In this document: piece by piece, positions 1 to 5,948 of the stretch
How the letters are laid out: each line of letters begins with the position of its first letter
Position numbering within the stretch: position 1 is the first letter of the stretch
Assembly (NCBI GenBank): GCA_013298485.1
Contig: JAAFHS010000094.1
Location: 1-7,992, forward strand
Length of the DNA: 7,992 nucleotides
Direction: 5' to 3'
DNA from: Rhodobacterales bacterium
GTDB taxonomy: Bacteria > Pseudomonadota > Alphaproteobacteria > Rhodobacterales > Rhodobacteraceae
Program-made: the position numbers and the translations under genes
The notes under the pieces: generated by a model
Databases searched by the model: none
What the model was told of the DNA's origin: nothing
Seen by the model: only the letters and a program-made list of their open reading frames with translations

Positions 1-12
1 ACACTTGCTAAG

Positions 13-21
13 TTATCCACA
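13..21 (+). other. Isolated DnaA-box-like 9-mer
   Basis: The sequence TTATCCACA is an exact match to the classical DnaA box consensus TTATNCACA. It lies in the gene-free first 101 bases, downstream of the left operon. I found no second perfect copy and no AT-rich unwinding element in the window, so an origin cannot be claimed. In GC-rich DNA an exact match is uncommon by chance, so it may be a single DnaA titration or regulatory site, or the edge of a cluster outside the window. The rest of bases 1-101 shows only a short CGTG/CACG dyad at 62-73 with no T-run, and no gene. Confidence 0.35.
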
Positions 22-101
22 GGGGCGCGTTAAGACTTTTGAAACATTGCGTGATCGGACCCGTGCAGGCACGCACCGCCCCTTGATTGATCCCCCCGGA
101 A

Positions 102-551
102 CTATTCGCGTTTGTCCACCGACGTGAACAGGCCCGCGACGCGCCAGCCCGCAGCCTCTTTCTGGCACAGCACCTCGACCAGCCATTTCAGCCGCGCGGG
201 ACTGGCCTCGGGTCCGACGACCAGCACCAGCGGCAGGTGAAACACCGCCGTATCCGCATCAAGGATGATGACGCGGGATGCATCATATTCGGGTTCCACC
301 CGCCACACGTCGGCATTCTGGAAACCGGCCATGCGGGTCAGCATCGCCTCGCGCCCCCAGACGGGGCGGCCATCACTGATCCACAGAAAATCCGGGCTGT
401 CCGACAGCACGGTGCGTACGGCATCAATGTCATGCGCGTTCTGGGCGGCCACAAAAGTTTCATAGAGGGCGCGGACCTCTTGCCGGGGATCGGCATACGC
501 GGGCGCGCCAAGACAAAAGGCCAGAAGCAGAGCAAGGATATTGCGCATCAT
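102..551 (-). CDS. Exported SnoaL/DUF4440-type small protein
   Basis: This 149-residue protein begins with a signal peptide: a short basic start, a hydrophobic run at residues 4-15 and an AYA cleavage site at 18-20, so the mature protein should start at Asp21 and act in the periplasm. Residues 22-147 read like an NTF2-fold SnoaL/DUF4440 domain. There is an N-terminal helix (EVRALYETFVAAQNAHD), a loop with FLWISDGRPVWGREAM at 55-70, and a strand-rich end with the W-R-V-A-G-L-F pattern at 136-142. Such domains are often ligand-binding or of unknown function, and no catalytic residue can be assigned. The start codon overlaps the upstream patatin stop as ATGA (548-551), so translation is probably coupled. 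A second ATG directly follows the first. It is the last gene of the bdhA operon. No clear terminator is visible after it. The fold is fairly certain, but the role is unknown. Confidence 0.8.
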   Translation of the reverse strand: MMRNILALLLAFCLGAPAYADPRQEVRALYETFVAAQNAHDIDAVRTVLSDSPDFLWISDGRPVWGREAMLTRMAGFQNADVWRVEPEYDASRVIILDADTAVFHLPLVLVVGPEASPARLKWLVEVLCQKEAAGWRVAGLFTSVDKRE

Positions 552-1691
552 TCTTCCTGTGTTTCCTTGAGCGTGTATTTCGACACATCATGCAGCACGA
601 ACCCTTCCATCGGATCATGCGGTTTGGTCCAGGGTTGCAAGGCCAGGGCGTCGCGCATGTCGGCCAGCCCCGCCTGCCAGCGCGCATCGATCCCGTTTGG
701 TGAGAAGTCGACATCCTTGGTGTGATCTTCGTTCTTCAGCCGGGGGGCCAGCAGGCGCACGACATGCATCTGCGTCTTGCAGCCAAAGGCCGCGAGGGCC
801 TTGATCTCGGGGTCATTACGCATCTCGGGTGACAGTTTTTCGGCAAGGGCCGACACCACATGGCGCATATGGTGCAACTGCCGCTGGCGTTTGATCTGGT
901 TCACCGCGCGGCTGGCGTATTGCAGGTCTTTCTCGCGGTTGGCGACATCCCAGATGCTGCGCGGCTCCTCCCCCTGCCTGCGCCACAGATGCACCGCGAA
1001 CACGATGCCCGAGCGGCGGGGATGATCATCGAACACCGCCTCGACCGGGGTGTTCGACAGAATACCGCCATCCCAGTAAAGCTCACCATCAATCCGCACG
1101 GCCGGAAATGCCGGGGGCAGCGCGCCCGATGCCATGACGTGGCGGATGGTCAGGGTATCTTTCTTGCTGTCGAAATAGTGCATCGCCCCGGATGACACAT
1201 TCGCCGCCCCCACCGTCAGGCGGGGCGACTGCGCGGCCAGAAGATCGGGATCAATCAGGTCGGTCAGTGTTTTTTCCAGGGGTGCGGTGCTGTAGTATGC
1301 GGCGTCATCGGGACCGAGGGGCATTTTCGGACCCATGAAGGCCATCGGATTGGGCGCAAAGAAACCGGGCAGGCCCGAGGTGATGGCATTCATGGCAGCA
1401 AAGGTGCTGCCCAGAAACGGCAGGGATGACATGGCGGTCACGGATGCGGGATGGCGCACGGAATTCCTTGAGGCGGTCGAGGCGGTTTTCGGGCGCGTTG
1501 CCTGCGATGATGCCCGCGTTGATCGCCCCGATCGAGGTGCCGATGATCCAGTCAGGCTCGATCCCGGCCTCGTGCAGCGCTTCGTACACACCGGCCTGAT
1601 AGGCCCCAAGGGCACCCCCGCCCTGCAGCACCAGCGTGATCTGTCCCATGCCGGCCAGCGGGCCGTCCGTCTTTGCAGCAGGTTTCGCCAT
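548..1691 (-). pseudogene. Patatin-like phospholipase with DUF3734-type C-terminus, frameshifted
   Basis: Patatins are serine acyl hydrolases with a Ser-Asp dyad. In the first frame (1691 down to about 1461, residues 1-77) the glycine-rich oxyanion motif GGGALGAYQAG is at 24-34 and the nucleophile elbow GTSIGA is at 51-56 (Ser53). The frame then shifts. The original frame runs into unrelated sequence and stops at 1305. The next frame, read from about 1459 down to the TGA at 548-550, carries PGFFAP, SGALPPAFPA, the Asp motif YWDGG and NREKDLQYASR, which are collinear with the intact paralogue at 5949-7151. Removing one base within 1457-1460 restores F-x-R-H-P and gives about 380 residues, against 400 in the paralogue. 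Both halves are well conserved, so the lesion is recent or is a sequencing error. The start follows an AGGGGG ribosome site. A longer reading of the second frame back to 1852 lies inside bdhA and is not real. No signal peptide is seen, so the protein is probably cytoplasmic. Confidence 0.85.
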
Positions 1692-1699
1692 GATCTTTT

Positions 1700-1705
1700 C
1701 CCCCT
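1700..1705 (-). promoter_or_regulatory. Ribosome binding site fixing the patatin start
   Basis: On the minus strand AGGGGG lies eight bases before the ATG at 1691 and immediately after the bdhA stop at 1707-1709. It supports initiation at 1691 in the N-terminal frame, and so supports the view that the downstream frame is a continuation after a frameshift and not a separate gene. Confidence 0.7.
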
Positions 1706-1706
1706 A

Positions 1707-2486
1707 TTAATGCGCGGTCCAGCCGCCATCGACGGGCAGTGCGGCCCCGGTGATGGAGGCTGCCGCGTCAGATGCCAGAAACACGCACAGCGCGCCGATT
1801 TCGGCCACGGTCGCGAATTTCTTGTTGGGTTGCTGGGCCAGCAGCACGTCACGGATCACCGCCTCACGCGCGATGCCGTGGGCCTTGGCCTGCGCGTCGA
1901 TCTGCGCCTCGACCAGGGGGGTCAGCACATAGCCGGGGCAGATCGTGTTGGCGGTGATGTTTTCCTCGGCGGTTTCAAGGGCCGTCACCTTGGTCAGGCC
2001 GACAACCGCATGTTTTGCCGCCACATAGGCCGACTTGAAGGGGGATGCGACAAGGCCGTGGGCCGAGGCGATGTTGATGATCCGCCCGCGCGCCAGCTTG
2101 CGCATCATCGGCAGGGCAAGGCGGGTGGTATGGAACACCGAACTTTGGTTCAGCGCGATGATCAGGTCGTATTTTTCGGGCGGAAAAGCGGCGAGCGGGG
2201 CGACATGCTGGATGCCCGCATTGTTGACGAGGATATCCAGACGCCCGAAGGCGGCCTCCGCCGCGGCCATCAGGGTGACGATGGCATCGGTGCGGGACAG
2301 ATCGGCATGCAGATAGACCGCATCCTTGCCGAATTCGCGGGCGATCTCATCGCCCATGGCTGCCGCTTCGATCCCGTTCAGGATCACGCGTGCGCCGCTG
2401 CCGACAAGTTCGCGGGCAATGCCAAGACCGATCCCGCTGGTTGATCCGGTGACAAGCGCCACCTGGCCGTCAAGCCGTGTAAGCAT
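1707..2486 (-). CDS. bdhA: 3-hydroxybutyrate dehydrogenase (SDR family)
   Basis: BdhA interconverts 3-hydroxybutyrate and acetoacetate with NAD(H) in the cytoplasm (EC 1.1.1.30), a step in reuse of polyhydroxybutyrate or ketone bodies. The 259-residue length is typical. The nucleotide motif TGSTSGIG is at 13-20, NNAG at 88-91, and catalytic Ser141, Tyr154 and Lys158 lie in SAHG and YVAAK. Residues known to bind substrate in the Pseudomonas fragi enzyme appear at matching places one position earlier: Gln93, His143, Lys151, Gln195 and Trp256 in the terminal GGWTA. The residue expected to be Trp is Tyr186 in CPGYVLTPL. The ATG at 2486 is chosen because MLTRLDGQVALVTG is the normal family beginning. 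A 30-codon upstream extension is atypical. AAGGA lies upstream, with rather long spacing. It is the first gene of the left operon and is divergent from the LysR regulator, which probably controls it. Confidence 0.95.
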   Translation of the reverse strand: MLTRLDGQVALVTGSTSGIGLGIARELVGSGARVILNGIEAAAMGDEIAREFGKDAVYLHADLSRTDAIVTLMAAAEAAFGRLDILVNNAGIQHVAPLAAFPPEKYDLIIALNQSSVFHTTRLALPMMRKLARGRIINIASAHGLVASPFKSAYVAAKHAVVGLTKVTALETAEENITANTICPGYVLTPLVEAQIDAQAKAHGIAREAVIRDVLLAQQPNKKFATVAEIGALCVFLASDAAASITGAALPVDGGWTAH

Positions 2487-2595
2487 GATACATCTCTTTC
2501 CTTGGGAGGCGTGCAGTTGCCTGTTCGGGGCAAAACATCGCGCATCCGGGCCGCGAATGTCCCGTATCGGTTCCATAGCGGGAATGTATTGCCTG

Positions 2596-2612
2596 CGCGG
2601 CGGCGGGCCGCG
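2596..2612 (-). promoter_or_regulatory. GC-only hairpin in the bdhA leader
   Basis: CGCGGC and GCCGCG form a perfect six-base-pair stem around a five-base loop, about 110 bases before the bdhA ATG. There is no T-run on either strand, so it is not a convincing intrinsic terminator. It could be a leader structure if transcription starts further upstream, or simply a by-product of GC-rich sequence. Confidence 0.3.
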
Positions 2613-2626
2613 TCTATGCCCGCGCG

Positions 2627-2652
2627 TATCACAACTTCGCGAGAGTATGATA
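2627..2652. promoter_or_regulatory. 26-base dyad, candidate operator between bdhA and lysR
   Basis: The arrangement TATCA-N5-TCGCGA-N5-TGATA is symmetric about 2639/2640, with perfect outer arms and a perfect palindromic core. It lies roughly in the middle of the divergent gap and just beyond a possible bdhA -10 element. The half-site spacing of about two helical turns fits a dimer or tetramer binding site. No binding protein can be assigned from the sequence. The divergent LysR-type regulator is the nearest candidate. Confidence 0.4.
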
Positions 2653-2684
2653 AGATTGTGCCAGTGACGACACGGTGCAATTAT
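2652..2684. promoter_or_regulatory. Possible overlapping divergent promoters
   Basis: Toward lysR, TTGTGC (2656-2661) and AATTAT (2679-2684) are 17 bases apart. Toward bdhA, TTGCAC (2680-2675) and AATCTT (2657-2652) are also 17 bases apart on the minus strand. All four boxes are imperfect matches to sigma-70 consensus, so this is a weak prediction. It is favoured because this is the most AT-rich part of the gap and because the two promoters would overlap, as is common for LysR-type regulators and their targets. Confidence 0.25.
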
Positions 2685-2690
2685 GTAACC
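2674..2690. promoter_or_regulatory. LysR-box-like T-N11-A dyad
   Basis: GGT-N11-ACC is a symmetric dyad that contains the T-N11-A pattern recognised by LysR-type regulators. It stands about 130 bases before the lysR start and overlaps the possible divergent promoters. The arms are only three bases long, so chance is a real alternative. The position is what makes it worth noting. Confidence 0.3.
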
Positions 2691-2752
2691 AGTAGCGGAG
2701 GAGCGGTTTTCAGCCGATCAACCGACACCACCCTCAGGCGGGTTTTGGCGTG

Positions 2753-2769
2753 CTGTCCGAACAAGACAG
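2753..2769. promoter_or_regulatory. Inverted repeat just upstream of lysR
   Basis: CTGTC-N7-GACAG forms a 17-base dyad 51 bases before the regulator's ATG. It could be an autoregulatory site. It does not place a symmetric T-N11-A, so it is not a textbook LysR box. Confidence 0.25.
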
Positions 2770-2820
2770 TCCACCATTGCGCAAGACGCTGACGATCATA
2801 CTGTGGGACAGGGCGACACT

Positions 2821-3708
2821 ATGGAAATGCAACAGATCCGCTACTTCCTGGCTGCAGCCGGGGAACTGAATTTCACGCGTGCTGCGAAAAAGTGCAATGT
2901 TTCCCAACCCTCACTGACGCGGGCGATCGGTCTGCTGGAGGGCGAGTTGGGCGGTGATCTGTTCCGCCGCGAACGCAACCTGACCCACCTGACCGATCTG
3001 GGAAAGCGGATGGTGCCATTGCTGGCAAAGGCCATCGAAAATGCGGATCAGGCGGCGTCACTGGCGAAATCGATCCGCACGAAAAAGGTGGTCAGCCTGC
3101 AACTGGCACTGCCGGATGCGATCCCGCTGGAGCCGATCGTGCCGCATCTGATCGAACTGACGAAGGTCTTTCCGGACTTTGATTTCAAGGTGCAGCGCGG
3201 CCAGCTTGACGATCTGACACAGCGCCTGCGGGCGGGCGACATCGATATTCTGCTGGGGCCAAAGCCCGAGACGGAGTGGGAGCGCTATGAAAACTGGCCG
3301 CTCTATCAGGCGCGGTTCAGTCTGGTGTTCCGGGCGGATCATCCGATGGCGGCGCGTGACGCGATCCGGGTGGATGATCTGAACGGCATCAGCGTGCTGC
3401 ACCGCCCCTATTGCGGGGTTTCATCGCAGATGTGTGACGATCTGGTCCGCAGGGGTATCAAGCTGTTCCCGGCCCCGGAATTCGCGCGCGATGACGATCT
3501 GATGGCGTATCTGTCCAGCAGCCAGTCGATTGCCCTTTTGCCGGACACGGCGCATTTGCGCCCGGTGCTGACCGCGCGTCGCCTTGACGGGCCGGAACTG
3601 GGTTTTCAGATGCATGCCATCACGGTCAGCGGGCGGCAGCGGGGGGCGGCGCTTAGCCTGTTTCTCACTCAGCTGCGGGCGGCGGACTGGCAGATGGCTG
3701 CGGCCTGA
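2821..3708 (+). CDS. LysR-type transcriptional regulator
   Basis: The 295-residue protein has the usual LysR layout and length. Residues 3-61 form the winged helix-turn-helix domain (QQIRYFLAAAGELNFTRAA, then VSQPSLTRAIGLLEGELGGDLFRR with the helix-turn-helix near 18-37). A linker helix follows to about residue 88, and a periplasmic-binding-protein-like effector domain runs from about 92 to 290. The ATG at 2821 is preferred over the in-frame GTG at 2803. AGGG lies seven bases before it, and family members normally start a few residues before the first helix. It is divergent from bdhA across a dyad-rich 334-base gap, so control of bdhA and itself is the likely role. The effector is unknown, and an acid such as 3-hydroxybutyrate or acetoacetate would be a guess. 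Its last 40 bases overlap the 3' end of the convergent peroxiredoxin gene. Confidence 0.93.
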   Translation: MEMQQIRYFLAAAGELNFTRAAKKCNVSQPSLTRAIGLLEGELGGDLFRRERNLTHLTDLGKRMVPLLAKAIENADQAASLAKSIRTKKVVSLQLALPDAIPLEPIVPHLIELTKVFPDFDFKVQRGQLDDLTQRLRAGDIDILLGPKPETEWERYENWPLYQARFSLVFRADHPMAARDAIRVDDLNGISVLHRPYCGVSSQMCDDLVRRGIKLFPAPEFARDDDLMAYLSSSQSIALLPDTAHLRPVLTARRLDGPELGFQMHAITVSGRQRGAALSLFLTQLRAADWQMAAA

Positions 3709-4367
3709 AGAATGGCGTCCGGGTCCATCCGGCTGCGCGGGTCGGGGTTCAGGTGGCGCGCCATGACGCGCCCGTCCGTGGCGATGACAAACGTCGCCGA
3801 TATGGGCAGAAGCCAGCCTTCGCCGCCATTGCCGATGGTGATGTCTTCATCCAGCCGCTGCAGTTCCATGCGCAAATCATCGGGGACCACATAACTGAGA
3901 CCAAGCTGGGTTGAGGTGCCCAGACCAATGTCACACAAGATGGGAAAGGTGGCACGGGTTTCGGTGGCCAAGCGGCTGGCGTGCGGCGCGGTCTCGGGCG
4001 ATATGGCGACGATCTGGCCGCCCATACGCGTGATTTGCGGGCTGATCCCGGCAAGGGATGTCATGTTTTCGATGCAGAAATTGCACCAGAACCCGCGGTG
4101 AAAGGCAAGGATGACGGGCCCGTTCTGCAAAGCATCGGCCAACCGCCACAACTGGCCCTTCGCATCAGGCAGGATGATGTCGGGAAAGACATCGCCAATG
4201 CCGGGGGCGGTACTGCCCGCGCCGTTCAGCACAAGGCGCGCAACCGCGACATCAATGGTGGCCGTATAGGTGGCCAGCCGTACGCGGAAGTCGGCATCAA
4301 TTGCGGCGAGACGCGCCGCGAGCGAGAGTGGATTGGCCGGATCGTCGTCTGGTGTGTTGCCGGGCAT
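3669..4367 (-). CDS. Peroxiredoxin-like thioredoxin-fold protein
   Basis: This 232-residue protein belongs to the AhpC/TSA-related redoxin group. After a helical N-terminal extension (about 1-50), the thioredoxin-fold domain starts near 56 (PGIGDVFPDIILPDAKG). The active site is FHRGFWCNFC, with Cys95 and Cys98 in a CxxC arrangement. A further cysteine is Cys145 in FPILCD. PISATFVIATDGRV at 188-201 is the cis-proline strand typical of the fold. The expected role is thiol-based reduction of peroxide or disulfides in the cytoplasm, as no signal peptide is seen. The ATG at 4367 is chosen, and a TTG three codons earlier is possible. Neither has a strong ribosome site. The gene is convergent with lysR, sharing 40 bases, and divergent from the small ORF/MFS operon, so it appears to be a single-gene unit. 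The exact substrate cannot be told. Confidence 0.88.
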   Translation of the reverse strand: MPGNTPDDDPANPLSLAARLAAIDADFRVRLATYTATIDVAVARLVLNGAGSTAPGIGDVFPDIILPDAKGQLWRLADALQNGPVILAFHRGFWCNFCIENMTSLAGISPQITRMGGQIVAISPETAPHASRLATETRATFPILCDIGLGTSTQLGLSYVVPDDLRMELQRLDEDITIGNGGEGWLLPISATFVIATDGRVMARHLNPDPRSRMDPDAILQAAAICQSAARS

Positions 4368-4407
4368 GTCGTCCAACGGATCACTGCTGTTGAAGACGGA
4401 CTATACG

Positions 4408-4418
4408 CCCATAATGGG
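4408..4418. promoter_or_regulatory. Perfect 11-base palindrome before the peroxiredoxin gene
   Basis: CCCATAATGGG is a perfect palindrome about a central A, 41 bases before the peroxiredoxin ATG. On the minus strand a TATAGT box follows it directly (4404-4399), but without a good -35 at the usual distance. If TATAGT is the -10, the palindrome occupies the spacer, where a repressor or redox regulator would act. The site is small and could be chance. Confidence 0.3.
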
Positions 4419-4468
4419 ATTTCGACACCCACGAACATCATAGCGTGCGGCTATCAATTCCAAAGAAC

Positions 4469-4480
4469 CGCGGTGCCGCG
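4469..4480. promoter_or_regulatory. CGCGG/CCGCG inverted repeat
   Basis: CGCGG-TG-CCGCG is a near-palindrome in the divergent gap between the peroxiredoxin gene and the small ORF. It is one of several dyads in this 184-base stretch. GC-rich composition makes such repeats easy to find, so support is low. Confidence 0.2.
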
Positions 4481-4495
4481 CCGACTGATACCTTC

Positions 4496-4530
4496 CGGTC
4501 ATGATCAGACCGTAAGGCCTGACGGGTCTG
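4496..4530 (+). promoter_or_regulatory. Two mutually exclusive hairpins in the small ORF/MFS leader
   Basis: GACCG at 4508-4512 can pair with the upstream CGGTC (4496-4500, seven-base loop). Alternatively it can form part of a longer downstream stem. There 4506-4513 (CAGACCGT) pairs with 4522-4530 (ACGG, one bulged G, TCTG), giving eight pairs around an eight-base loop. The downstream stem ends 21 bases before the small ORF's ATG and just before its AAAAGG ribosome site. The pairing could be an RNA switch or, as DNA, three half-sites of an operator. No T-run follows, so it is not an intrinsic terminator. Confidence 0.35.
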
Positions 4531-4551
4531 GAACTTGAAAAGGCGCTGACC

Positions 4552-4698
4552 ATGAAAAAGACGTTGGCTTTTGTTGTTCGCATCGACGTGTCGGCCAAAG
4601 GGGCCGGGGACGGCGATGCCTATCTGACGGTCATCGCGATGTCGACCGATATCATTCCAGAAGAGGCGGCGCATAAGCCGACGATGGGTCTGTCGTGA
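4552..4698 (+). CDS. Small 48-residue ORF coupled to the MFS gene
   Basis: This short reading frame starts MKKTLAFVVRIDVSAKG and ends HKPTMGLS. It has an AAAAGG ribosome site eight bases before its ATG and mostly G or C in third codon positions, like its neighbours. Its TGA overlaps the GTG start of the MFS transporter by four bases (4695-4698), a classical coupling junction. I do not recognise the family. It has no clear membrane segment or signal peptide, no cysteine, and an acidic stretch (DIIPEEAA). It could be a genuine small protein, a leader peptide whose translation feeds the transporter, or the remnant of a longer gene. Because the transporter's own ribosome site is poor and no in-frame start exists upstream of the GTG, this ORF is likely to be translated. 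Confidence 0.6.
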   Translation: MKKTLAFVVRIDVSAKGAGDGDAYLTVIAMSTDIIPEEAAHKPTMGLS

Positions 4699-5894
4699 CT
4701 GACGCGGCCATCAGTCCTGACGTATCCACCAGAACCGGGCGTGCGCTGCGGTTCCTGCTGATCGCGGTCATCGCGTTTCTGACGCTGGTTGATCTCTTTG
4801 CAACGCAGGTTATCATCCCGGCGCTGACGGCGCGGTACAACGTGTCGCCCGCCGCGATGGGGTCCGCCGTCAGTGCCTGTACCTTTGGCATGGCAGCGGC
4901 CAGCCTGCTGGTGGCACTTTTTTCTGACAGGTTAGACCGGCGGGTGGGGATTGTTGCATCGCTGCTGATCCTGTCGGTGCCCACAGCACTTCTGGCCTGG
5001 GCGCCGAATGTCGCGGTATTTGCCGTCTTGCGGGTGCTTCAGGGCCTGTGCATGGCATCTGCCTTCAGTCTGACACTGGCCTATCTGGGCGAACGGATGA
5101 CCGGGGCCGCAGCCACGCAGGCCTTTGCAGCCTATGTCACGGGGAATGTCGCATCCAACCTGATCGGGCGGTTCGTGTCGTCCGGCGTCGCCGGAAACTG
5201 GGGTATTGATGCCAGCTTTTTCGTCTTTGCGGGGCTTAATCTGGCGGGTGCGGCCCTTGCAGCGGCCACGATCCACAAGGCCGCCAAGATGAAGCTGGGC
5301 ATGGATCATGCCAGATCACCCCTGGCGGCGCTGAAGACCCATCTTGCCAACCCCGCATTGCGGGCGGGTTTCGTGTTCGGATTCTGCATTCTGTTCGTGT
5401 TCATCGGTGTGTTCACTTACGTGAATTTCGAACTGGGTGCGGGCGGGTTCGGCCTTTCCATGACCCATCTTGGTGTGGTCTACATCGTCTTCCTGCCGTC
5501 GATCCTGACAACGCCGCAGGCGGGGTGGCTGTCAGGCCGGATGGGTTTGCGCCGGGCAACCTGGTTCGGGGTCGCCGTTGCCGTGCTGGGAGCCGGCTTG
5601 CTGGCGCTGCCGTCATTGTCCGCAGTCCTGGCGGGGATGTGTCTGGTGGCCATCGGCACATTTCTTGTGCAGGCGCTGGCCACGGGGTTTGTCAGCCGTG
5701 CCGCAAAGGGCGATCGTGCAGCGGCGAGCGGGCTTTATCTGGCAAGCTACTTTTCAGGCGGTCTTGTCGGGGCCATTGTTCTTGGTCAGGTTTATACGCG
5801 GTCCGGCTGGCATGCGATGCTGGCCTGTGTGGCCCTGGTGCTGATGTGCGCGGCGGTGCTTGCGCGCAAGTTCGAACTGCCCCGTACGGTGTGA
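4695..5894 (+). CDS. MFS transporter, YnfM-like
   Basis: This 399-residue integral membrane protein has the length and about twelve hydrophobic segments of the major facilitator superfamily, in two halves. The first half has membrane segments from about residue 17. The motif-A loop SDRLDRRVG is at 77-85 between segments 2 and 3, VLRVLQG at 111-117 lies in segment 4, and TGNVASNLIGR at 149-159 lies in segment 5. A cytoplasmic link at about 193-222 (HKAAKMKLGMDHARSPLAAL) precedes the second half, where a second motif-A-like loop SGRMGLRR is at 280-287. The sequence style, including FTYVNFELG near 239-247, suggests the YnfM/AraJ-like proton-coupled efflux branch. Substrate cannot be inferred. 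The GTG at 4695 is the first possible start after an in-frame stop at 4674-4676 and overlaps the small ORF's stop. The intact patatin follows after a 54-base gap. Confidence 0.92.
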   Translation: MTDAAISPDVSTRTGRALRFLLIAVIAFLTLVDLFATQVIIPALTARYNVSPAAMGSAVSACTFGMAAASLLVALFSDRLDRRVGIVASLLILSVPTALLAWAPNVAVFAVLRVLQGLCMASAFSLTLAYLGERMTGAAATQAFAAYVTGNVASNLIGRFVSSGVAGNWGIDASFFVFAGLNLAGAALAAATIHKAAKMKLGMDHARSPLAALKTHLANPALRAGFVFGFCILFVFIGVFTYVNFELGAGGFGLSMTHLGVVYIVFLPSILTTPQAGWLSGRMGLRRATWFGVAVAVLGAGLLALPSLSAVLAGMCLVAIGTFLVQALATGFVSRAAKGDRAAASGLYLASYFSGGLVGAIVLGQVYTRSGWHAMLACVALVLMCAAVLARKFELPRTV

Positions 5895-5948
5895 CATGAG
5901 GGGGCGACCAACCCCGCCTTCAATAATTCGAAGAGAGATGTGCAGAAA

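Noticed and set aside
62..73. CGTG-CAGG-CACG hairpin as terminator of the left operon
   Set aside because: Only four base pairs and no T-run in the direction of transcription.
1692..1852. N-terminal extension of the patatin C-terminal frame into bdhA
   Set aside because: This stretch is the bdhA 3' coding sequence read in another frame. The true patatin N-terminus, with GGGALGAYQAG, is in a different frame starting at 1691.
1335..2444. Long plus-strand open frame of 369 codons opposite bdhA and the patatin
   Set aside because: It lies antisense to bdhA and patatin, whose motifs are unmistakable. Its translation has no recognisable domain and is rich in Arg, Gly, Asp and His, as expected of a shadow frame in GC-rich DNA.
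2631..2669. Sigma-54-like TGGCAC on the minus strand upstream of bdhA
   Set aside because: The -24 part matches, but the -12 part reads TATC and lacks the required GC of TTGC, so it does not meet the consensus.
5899..5916. GGGG...CCCC dyad between the MFS and patatin genes as a terminator
   Set aside because: The stem is about four pairs with mismatches beyond, and no T-run follows. The 54-base gap is compatible with a continuing operon.
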